A stretch of 64,000 bases of DNA from assembly GCF_002262885.1 (NCBI RefSeq), contig NZ_NKYF01000028.1:61968-125967 (forward strand), given 5' to 3'. This document shows positions 58,018 to 64,000 of the stretch, piece after piece. The translations under genes were made by a program, and so were the position numbers. Source of the stretch: Pseudonocardia sp. MH-G8 (GTDB lineage Bacteria; Actinomycetota; Actinomycetes; Mycobacteriales; Pseudonocardiaceae). Each line of letters opens with the position of its first letter. Positions within the stretch are counted from its first letter, which is position 1. The notes below the pieces were generated by a model. That model was not told where the DNA came from, made no database searches, and was given only the letters and a program-made list of their open reading frames with translations.

Positions 58018-59814
58018 TCAGCCGGGGCGCAGCCAGCCTTCCACCAGCCCCTCACCGCCGAGCCGCAGCAGGGTCTCGGCCCGCTCCGCCGCAGCCCGCG
58101 CGGCGTCGGCGGCGTCGAGCAGGCCGCGGAACGCGGCCCCCAGTGCGCGCTGGTCGGCGATCGGCAGGAGCCGGACGCGCACCCGCTGCCCGTGCCGGCT
58201 CGAGGTGCCGTTCGGCGTGGGCGCCGAGCGCAGGATCCCGGCGAGGTACTCCGGGTCCAGCTGGTCCGGGTCGAGGCGGTAGGCGGTGAGGCTCTGCCCG
58301 AGCACAGCGGGGTGGTCCGCGACGCGGGCCCGCCCCATCGGCGCGCCGACGACGTCGCCCGGTCGCACCCGAACGCGCCCGGCCGCGGTGTTCGTCCGGC
58401 CGGTCGGGGTGGCGCCGGTGGCGAGGTCGGACGCGGTCAGCACCGGGACGGTGCCGGTGTCGGCGGCCGCGGCGTCCCGCGCGGCGTGGTGCACGCTCAG
58501 CATCCCGCGGCGGGCCAGCTCGCCGACGGTGACGGCCGCCCGGTCGTGCGCTCCGGCGGTCGGGCGCAGGTTCGGGGTGGCCGGCGGAGCGTCCGCGAGG
58601 AGCTCGGCCACGCGGCGTCGCGCGTCGGCCGGGGCGCGGCGGTGCAGGTGCCGTTCCGGGCTGAGGTCGACCTCGTCGTCGAGGAGCGCGACCACCGGGA
58701 CGGCGCGCGACCTCGTTCCCGCATGGCGTCCGGACGCGAACCGCTCCCACAGCTCCGCCGCGGCGTCCGGTGCGGTGCGGGCGAGCAGGAGCTCGGACGG
58801 GACCGGTTCGGCGGGGAGCGGCCTGCGCAGCACCCACACGTCCGCGGCGCGTACCTCGTCCTCGATGCTGAGGACGGCGCGGAGCACGCCGGCGCGCAGC
58901 AGGTTGGCGCGGATGCGCCTGCCCGGCCGGCGGGACGCGACGGCCGCCGGGAGCCGCAGGACGACGCGACCGCCGGGCCGCACGTGGGCGAGGCCGTGCT
59001 GCACCCACGCGAGCTCCGGTTCGGTACGGGGCGGCAGGCCGTGGGCGAAGCGGGCGTCGCCGGCGAGGGTGTCGTGCGGCCAGCTGCGGTCGACGACCGG
59101 CGGTGCGGACACGACGGCGTCGAACTCCTCACCGGTGAACGCGTCGTGGCGCAGGGCGTCCCGGGTGGCGACCGGCGCCGCCTGCGCCCCGGCGAGCAGC
59201 AGCCGGACGGCGGCGATGCGTGCCCCGGCCGGGTCGGCTTCCTGCCCGCGCGCCTCACCCGCTCCCGCGACCAGCAGCAGGCCGCCGGTTCCGCAGGCCG
59301 GGTCGAGGACGCTGCCGCCACCGTCGGGAAGGGCGATCCGCGTCATGGCCGTGGCGAGCGCGTCCGATGGCCGGCCCGCGCCGCCCTGGTGCCGGCCGCA
59401 CAGGTCCTCGAAGGCGGCGGCCGGCCCGGCACCCGCCGCCACCTCGTCGAGCAGCGCCGCGAGCTCGGGGTCGGCGGCGTTGTCGGAGGCGTCGGGCAGG
59501 AGTGCTAGGAGGTCGGGCGCGTGCCGGCCGAGGAGGTGGGCCCCGGCCGCGGCGAGGCGGTGGGGGAGGAGCAGCTCGGGGCCGTTGGACAGCAGGCGTT
59601 GCCACGCGCGGTCGGCGGCCGAGAGCCGGTAGCGCTTCCCGTTGCGGCGCAGCCACGCCTCGACGTCGGACAGGGCGAATCGGGGGTTGAACGAGGTGCC
59701 GGACACCGGTGCGGGGAAGTCGTCGTACCGTCTGCGCCAGTTGCTGACGGCGGCGCGGCCGACGCGACCGAGCCGGGCGATGTCGCCCGTGCTGACAGTC
59801 GTGTCCCCGGCCAC
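58018..59814 (-). CDS. N6-adenine DNA methylase-like protein with altered catalytic motif
   Basis: A 598-aa protein. Residues 1-60 form a helix-turn-helix (STGDIARLGRVGRAAVSNWR). The HsdM-type methylase core has motif I SVLDPACGTGGLLLVAGA, but motif IV reads VVSAPPVVDRSW where active enzymes have NPPF or NPPY. A C-terminal part (residues ~430-590) resembles type I specificity-subunit modules (LDPEYLAGILRSAP). No restriction subunit is encoded nearby. The missing Asn and aromatic residue argue against methyl transfer; it may bind DNA as a regulator. GTG 59814 start, divergent from a PP2C phosphatase. Confidence 0.82.
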   Translation of the reverse strand: MAGDTTVSTGDIARLGRVGRAAVSNWRRRYDDFPAPVSGTSFNPRFALSDVEAWLRRNGKRYRLSAADRAWQRLLSNGPELLLPHRLAAAGAHLLGRHAPDLLALLPDASDNAADPELAALLDEVAAGAGPAAAFEDLCGRHQGGAGRPSDALATAMTRIALPDGGGSVLDPACGTGGLLLVAGAGEARGQEADPAGARIAAVRLLLAGAQAAPVATRDALRHDAFTGEEFDAVVSAPPVVDRSWPHDTLAGDARFAHGLPPRTEPELAWVQHGLAHVRPGGRVVLRLPAAVASRRPGRRIRANLLRAGVLRAVLSIEDEVRAADVWVLRRPLPAEPVPSELLLARTAPDAAAELWERFASGRHAGTRSRAVPVVALLDDEVDLSPERHLHRRAPADARRRVAELLADAPPATPNLRPTAGAHDRAAVTVGELARRGMLSVHHAARDAAAADTGTVPVLTASDLATGATPTGRTNTAAGRVRVRPGDVVGAPMGRARVADHPAVLGQSLTAYRLDPDQLDPEYLAGILRSAPTPNGTSSRHGQRVRVRLLPIADQRALGAAFRGLLDAADAARAAAERAETLLRLGGEGLVEGWLRPG

Positions 59815-59828
59815 GCTGCTGAAACTAG

Positions 59829-59865
59829 TTCACGACCCCCGCCGTTGTGAAGCCTGTTCACAGCG
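59829..59865. promoter_or_regulatory. Half-site cluster in the methylase/phosphatase divergent promoter
   Basis: GTTCAC at 59829-59834 and 59855-59860, with GTGAA at 59847-59851 and GTGAG further on, inside the 66-bp gap between the divergent genes. Possible binding sites for the helix-turn-helix of the methylase-like protein. Confidence 0.35.
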
Positions 59866-59880
59866 TGAGAGGGTGGCACC

Positions 59881-60675
59881 ATGTCACCGACGCTGCGCTC
59901 CGCGGCCGGCTCCGACGTCGGCCGTCGCAGGGAGATCAACCAGGACTCCGCAGCCACCAGCCCGCGGATGCTGGCCGTGGCGGACGGGATGGGCGGGCAC
60001 GCCCACGGCGAGGTCGCGAGCACCGTCGCCATCACCTCCCTGCTCGACCTGGACACCCAGCTGCGGGGCAGTGGCCTCGGTGAGGTCGACCTGCGCGGCG
60101 TCCTGCGGGGCGCCATCGAGGGCGCCGCGGCCCGGCTCACCGACATGGCGGAGCAGAACGCCGACCTGCGGGGCACCGGCACCACGGTGGTGGCGTTCCT
60201 CGTCGACGGCATGCGGATCGGCGTCCTGCACCTCGGTGACTCACGGGCGTACCGGCTGCGCGACGGCGAGCTGGAGCGGCTGACGCACGACCACACCCTC
60301 GTGCAGTCGCTCGTCGACGAGGGCCGGATCTCCGAGGCGGAAGCGGCCACACACCCGCGCCGGTCCTGGCTGGTGAAGACACTGCAGGACAGCGGCAGCC
60401 CGGAACCGGACCTCTTCGAGCTCGAGGGCAGCCCCGGCGACCGCTACCTGATCTGCTCCGACGGGGTCACCGCGGTGCTCGACGACACCCAGCTGCACGA
60501 GATCCTCGCCGACGCCGCGGACCCCGCCACGGCGGTCGCCCAGCTCATCGAGAACGCCAACGCGGGCGGCGGCCCGGACAACATCACCTGCATCGTCGCC
60601 GACCTGATCGAGGACGCCGAGCCCGCCGACGACACGCCTGTGGTCGTCGGCGCCGCGGCCGCCACCGACGACTGA
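59881..60675 (+). CDS. PP2C family serine/threonine phosphatase
   Basis: A 264-aa soluble phosphatase with the PPM motifs in order: VGRRREINQDS, LAVADGMGGHAHGE, LRGTGTTVVAFL, LHLGDSRAYRL, YLICSDGVTAVL and GGGPDNITCIV, including the metal-binding Asp residues. It removes phosphate from Ser/Thr of proteins phosphorylated by Hanks-type kinases. No kinase is adjacent. GAGAGGG precedes the ATG. It is divergent from the methylase-like gene; the 66-bp gap has GTTCAC/GTGAA half-sites. Confidence 0.93.
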   Translation: MSPTLRSAAGSDVGRRREINQDSAATSPRMLAVADGMGGHAHGEVASTVAITSLLDLDTQLRGSGLGEVDLRGVLRGAIEGAAARLTDMAEQNADLRGTGTTVVAFLVDGMRIGVLHLGDSRAYRLRDGELERLTHDHTLVQSLVDEGRISEAEAATHPRRSWLVKTLQDSGSPEPDLFELEGSPGDRYLICSDGVTAVLDDTQLHEILADAADPATAVAQLIENANAGGGPDNITCIVADLIEDAEPADDTPVVVGAAAATDD

Positions 60676-60752
60676 CCCACGCCGCGACACGCGTGCGTGC
60701 ACAGCACGACTCGCGGGAGTGCCGGTGCCGCGCCCCCTCAGGGCCACACCCC

Positions 60753-61472
60753 TCAGCGCCGCGCGACGAGCCTGCGCAGCGGAACCGGGAGCCGACGTCC
60801 CGGTCCGGCGCGCCGTGCGAGTCCCTCCTCGGCACGGGAGGCGACCGCGGCGGGGAGCTGCGGTGGCCACCAACCCGCCCGCGGGAGGTCGGACACCAAC
60901 GTGCGGGCCGCAGCGGCGTCGGGCAGGGGGAGGGTGAACGCGACGCGGTCGTCGCCCAGCAACGCGAAGTCCGCCGCGGCGAGCAGCCAGCCCGCGCCGT
61001 CGAGCGCCGAGCGGTTCGTCCACCCGCTGCGGTGCACGGGGGCGAGCACCGGGGCCCAGCGCAGTTCCGCGATCGAGCGCGGGCTCGCCGCCGGGACGAC
61101 CACGACCAGCGTGCCGCTGGGTCGCAGGACGCGTCGCAGCTCGGCGAAGATCTCGTCGACGTCGCGCAGCCGGGGGAGGGCGAGGAACAGCACCGCGCCG
61201 TCGACCGCGTTGTCGCGCAGCGGCAGAGCGGTCGGGACCCCCGCGACCAGCCGGTTCCGGACCGCTCCCGCCACGGGGTCCACACCCACCCAGCGGCCGT
61301 CGAACTCGTCGGCCAGCAGGCCGTCCCCGCAGCAGACCTCGAGCACGCGCCCGGCGCCGGCGAGCGGGGAGGCGGCCCACGGGAGTGGCCTGCTCCCGTC
61401 CGGCGCGGTGGCGGTGTGCAGCAGCCGCACAGCGGCGGGCTGATCGGCTCCCGCCGGCTGTTCGGCAGACAT
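60753..61472 (-). CDS. Class I SAM-dependent methyltransferase
   Basis: A 239-aa methyltransferase with motif I VLEVCCGDGLLADEFDGRWV, LRDNAVDGAVLFLALPRLRD and LRRVLRPSGTLVVVVPA. The substrate is unknown. The ATG at 61472 is chosen (GTG 61478 possible). It lies divergent from the CopD-CtaG gene, 66 bp apart, in the same neighbourhood as in other actinomycetes as far as I recall. Confidence 0.85.
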   Translation of the reverse strand: MSAEQPAGADQPAAVRLLHTATAPDGSRPLPWAASPLAGAGRVLEVCCGDGLLADEFDGRWVGVDPVAGAVRNRLVAGVPTALPLRDNAVDGAVLFLALPRLRDVDEIFAELRRVLRPSGTLVVVVPAASPRSIAELRWAPVLAPVHRSGWTNRSALDGAGWLLAAADFALLGDDRVAFTLPLPDAAAARTLVSDLPRAGWWPPQLPAAVASRAEEGLARRAGPGRRLPVPLRRLVARR

Positions 61473-61538
61473 GTCCACGGGCGGCAGTCTCGCAGCCTGC
61501 GGAAACGGCCCGCGCCGCGCACGGCTTAGCCTGGACGC

Positions 61539-63779
61539 ATGGCGCACGCGACCGTCGAGCCCGCCCCACGACCGCCTGGTCGCCCGACCGCGGGGGTGGC
61601 GAGCGTCGCCGGCCTGGGAGCGCTGATCGCCGTGCTCGTGGCCGGCGGGCTCACGGCGCTCTCGGGAGCGCGGCCCGCCGAGGCACTCGGGCTGCCCGAC
61701 CCGGGCACGCTCACCGTCGTGGGCCTGCCCGCGGTGCGCGCCGCGGCCGAGGTCTGCATGGTCCTGACGATCGGCGCGGTGCTGCTCGCGGCGTTCCTCG
61801 TGCCCCCGCAACGGTCCGGGTACCTCGACGTGGCGGGTTACCGCGCGCTGCGGGCGGGGTCGTGGACGGCCGCGGGCTGGGCCGCCGCGGCGCTGCTCAT
61901 GGTGCCGCTGAGCATGGCGGACACCTTGGGCAGACCGGTCGGGCAGGTGCTCGATGCGGGTCTGGTCCTGGACCTGCTGCCGCGCATCGCCGCCGCCACG
62001 ACCTGGACGTTGACGGCGCTGGTCGCCGTGCTCGTGCTCGTCGGCTGTCGCACCGTGCTCACCTGGGGCTGGACGGTGGTGCTGTTCGCGATCGCGCTGG
62101 CCGGCCCGCTGCCGGTGACCTTCACCGGTCACTCCGCCAGCGGCGGTGCGCACGACATCGCGACCGACAGCCTGGTCCTGCACGTCCTCGCGGCGTGCCT
62201 CTGGGTCGGTGGGCTGGTCGCGGTGCTGGCACACGCCGCGGCCCGCGGGCCGGACCGGGCGAGCGCCCTGGCCACCGCGGTGCCGCGGTTCTCCCGGCTC
62301 GCCCTCGTGTGCTGGCTGGTGCTGGCCGTGACGGGCCTGGTGAACGCGCTGGTCCGGATCCCGCTGTGGGCCCTGGTCGGCTCCACGTACGGGACGCTCG
62401 TGCTGGCCAAGGCCGGTGCGTTGGTCGTGCTCGGTGTGGTGGGCGTGGTGCACCGCCGCGCGTCCGTCCCGGCCGCGGCCCGGGGCGAGCCGGGGGCGCT
62501 GCTGCGCCTCGGCGGCGTCGAGGTCCTCCTCATGCTCGCGACGATCGGGCTGGCGGTCGCACTGGGCCGAACGGTGACCCCCGACACCGGCGCAGGCGTG
62601 CCGTCGCGGATCGAGACCCTGATCGGCTACGACCTCGCGGGACCGCCGACCCTCGCGCGGCTGGCCCTGGACTGGCGCTTCGACCTGGTATTCGGCACGG
62701 CTGCGATCGTGCTCGGCGTCGGGTACCTCCTGGGGGTGCGCCGGCTGCGGCGGCGCGGCGATGCGTGGGCGCCGGGGCGTACCGCGGCGTGGCTGCTCGG
62801 GTGCGCCACCCTGCTCGTCGCGACCAGCTCCGGCCTGGGGCGCTACGGACCCGCCATGTTCAGCGTGCACATGGGCCAGCACATGATCCTCGGGATGCTC
62901 ACGCCGATCCTCCTGGTGCTGGGTGCCCCGGTGACGCTCGCCTTGCGGGCGCTCCCCGCGGCGGGACGCGCGGAACCGCCGGGGCCGCGTGAATGGGTGC
63001 TCGCGGCCGTGCACTCGCCCCTGGCCCGCTGGCTGACCAACCCCGTGGTGGCGTTGGCCCTGTTCGTCGGGAGCTACTACGCCCTGTACTTCTCGGGCCT
63101 GTTCCCCGCGGCGTTGCCCGAGCACTGGGCACACAAGGCGATGAACCTGCACTTCCTGCTGGTCGGAGCCTTGTTCTTCTGGCCCATCGTCGGTGTGGAC
63201 CCGGCGCCGCGCCGCCTCCCGCCCGCCGCACGGATGGGCCTGGTGTTCGCGTCGGTGCCGTTCCACGCGTTCTTCGGCGTGACCGTGATGGGCGCGAACA
63301 CCGCGTTCGGCGGGGACTTCTACCGGAGCCTCGCGCTGCCGTGGGTGCCCGACGTGCTCCGTGACCAGCAGTTGGGCGGCGGCCTGGCCTGGGCGGCGGG
63401 GGAGGTGCCGCTCCTGCTGGTGGTGCTCGCACTGCTGGTCCAGTGGTCGCGCCAGGACGAACGGTCGGCAAAACGCGCTGATCGACATGCGGACGTGCAC
63501 GGCGACGCCGACCTCGACGCCTACAACGCGATGCTTCGCCGCTTGGCGACGGAAAGGCCGCCGCTCGTCGCGGAGAGCGACGAAAAGCGCGATGAGCCAG
63601 GTCACACGAACGAGGAGCGTCCCGGCGAGCTGCTACCGGGTGAACGGCGGGCAACGAGTAGGACACCGCCCGTCCTTGCAGGTCAGGGCTCTGCGCGCGG
63701 ACCCGAAGAGGGGTCGGGAACGGCCGCGGACGACCGACCGCTCGTCGCGCCGGTCGACCGTCATGACGACGACGAGTGA
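61539..63779 (+). CDS. CopD-CtaG fusion, cytochrome c oxidase assembly protein
   Basis: A 746-aa polytopic membrane protein. Residues ~60-360 match the CopD copper-transport domain (TFTGHSASGGAHDIATDSLV, HVLAACLWVGGLVAVLAHA), and ~420-655 the caa3-type CtaG domain (MFSVHMGQHMILGMLTPILL, SYYALYFSGLFP, HWAHKAMNLHFLLVGALFFW). His residues in these stretches likely bind copper. Mycobacterial Rv0102 has the same fusion. A hydrophilic ~90-residue tail follows the usual end near YNAMLRRL. No ribosome site, so probably leaderless. Role: copper delivery to cytochrome oxidase. Confidence 0.9.
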   Translation: MAHATVEPAPRPPGRPTAGVASVAGLGALIAVLVAGGLTALSGARPAEALGLPDPGTLTVVGLPAVRAAAEVCMVLTIGAVLLAAFLVPPQRSGYLDVAGYRALRAGSWTAAGWAAAALLMVPLSMADTLGRPVGQVLDAGLVLDLLPRIAAATTWTLTALVAVLVLVGCRTVLTWGWTVVLFAIALAGPLPVTFTGHSASGGAHDIATDSLVLHVLAACLWVGGLVAVLAHAAARGPDRASALATAVPRFSRLALVCWLVLAVTGLVNALVRIPLWALVGSTYGTLVLAKAGALVVLGVVGVVHRRASVPAAARGEPGALLRLGGVEVLLMLATIGLAVALGRTVTPDTGAGVPSRIETLIGYDLAGPPTLARLALDWRFDLVFGTAAIVLGVGYLLGVRRLRRRGDAWAPGRTAAWLLGCATLLVATSSGLGRYGPAMFSVHMGQHMILGMLTPILLVLGAPVTLALRALPAAGRAEPPGPREWVLAAVHSPLARWLTNPVVALALFVGSYYALYFSGLFPAALPEHWAHKAMNLHFLLVGALFFWPIVGVDPAPRRLPPAARMGLVFASVPFHAFFGVTVMGANTAFGGDFYRSLALPWVPDVLRDQQLGGGLAWAAGEVPLLLVVLALLVQWSRQDERSAKRADRHADVHGDADLDAYNAMLRRLATERPPLVAESDEKRDEPGHTNEERPGELLPGERRATSRTPPVLAGQGSARGPEEGSGTAADDRPLVAPVDRHDDDE

Positions 63780-63817
63780 CACGTTTCGGCAGGTCAGAGG
63801 CCTAATGGGGGGCCGAT

Positions 63818-63847
63818 TTGACGGGCTGTCAACCCCTCGCGTAACTT
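63818..63847 (+). promoter_or_regulatory. Promoter and structured leader at the right edge
   Basis: TTGACG (63818-63823), 18-bp spacer, TAACTT (63842-63847) is a good sigma-70-type promoter pointing right. The following ~150 bp up to the window edge have no start codon with a ribosome site but hold GGCCCT-C-AGGGCC and CCCCC-TGCA-CGGGGG stem-loops, so a long structured leader of an unseen gene is likely. Confidence 0.55.
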
Positions 63848-64000
63848 TCTCGTTGTCAGCGAGACACCGGACAGAACGAAGGCCCTCAGGGCCTCGGTCA
63901 ACAGGGCCCGCTGGCCGCCCCCCTGCACGGGGGACCCCCTGATTCGCAAGGATTTGGCGGGTGTACAGTGTGAGAACAGGCCCCGGAAGGTTGCTTAACG

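Overview
The window is very GC-rich DNA dominated by third-position GC, with many GTG starts, frequent apparently leaderless genes and families typical of actinomycetes (DUF397/XRE pairs, SAM-MT DUF574, PASTA, GPP34, IniA/IniC-type dynamins, an EthA-type monooxygenase, ECF41 sigma). An actinobacterium, most likely a member of the Pseudonocardiaceae, is the best inference. No phage, plasmid, insertion sequence, integrase or CRISPR array was recognised.

Layout. 1-10,022: two sugar-uptake loci, each with its own LacI regulator and its own palindromic operators. The first is cut by the window edge. The second carries two paralogous solute-binding lipoproteins, a six-hairpin glycosidase-like protein and two permeases, with no ATPase. 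Between them lies a 21-bp-period repeat array that flips orientation. 10,032-14,926: a DUF397/XRE pair, a LURP-one-like protein and a sugar-acid locus (ManD-type dehydratase, Ldh_2 dehydrogenase, divergent GntR regulator). 15,174-16,946: an SPFH protein, a KhtT-like fragment and a secreted PL7 alginate lyase. 17,125-21,488: a TetR-controlled heterodimeric ABC exporter with one degenerate ATP site.

21,495-29,859 is the most unusual block. Five genes run leftward: an acidic low-complexity protein, an IniB-like protein, IniA-like and IniC-like dynamin GTPases, and a LuxR-type regulator. A membrane-anchored Hsp70-like protein lacking a substrate domain is divergent from them. It looks like an iniBAC-type envelope-stress module extended with a chaperone ATPase and its own regulator.

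29,879-33,398 holds a methyltransferase gene broken by one amber codon, a DAO-type oxidase and an EthA-like Baeyer-Villiger monooxygenase. 33,396-33,946 is a gene-free element bounded by 53-bp inverted repeats. 33,956-37,865 is an amide-use locus (FmdA, AmiS/UreI channel, FmdB, MarR, AmiC-like sensor) with shared operator-like sites. 37,878-43,338 is mixed accessory DNA (PASTA protein, DUF574 methyltransferase, P450, VOC protein, small secreted protein).

43,411-53,789 is rich in small redox enzymes, DoxX-like membrane proteins and regulators. An ECF41-type sigma factor (46,072) has its predicted promoter (GGTCACA-N16-CGTC) in front of itself, a near copy in front of an NmrA-like oxidoreductase and an exact copy in front of a VOC/DoxX operon, which defines a local regulon. 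54,177-57,278 holds an XRE/MmyB regulator, an acyl-CoA-dehydrogenase-fold monooxygenase, a decayed GH42 galactosidase tail next to tRNA-Arg(TCT), and a duplicated palindromic repeat. 57,339-63,779 holds GPP34, an N6-DNA-methylase-like protein without its catalytic NPPF motif, a divergent PP2C phosphatase, a methyltransferase and a CopD-CtaG fusion. The right edge is a promoter with a structured leader for a gene beyond the window.
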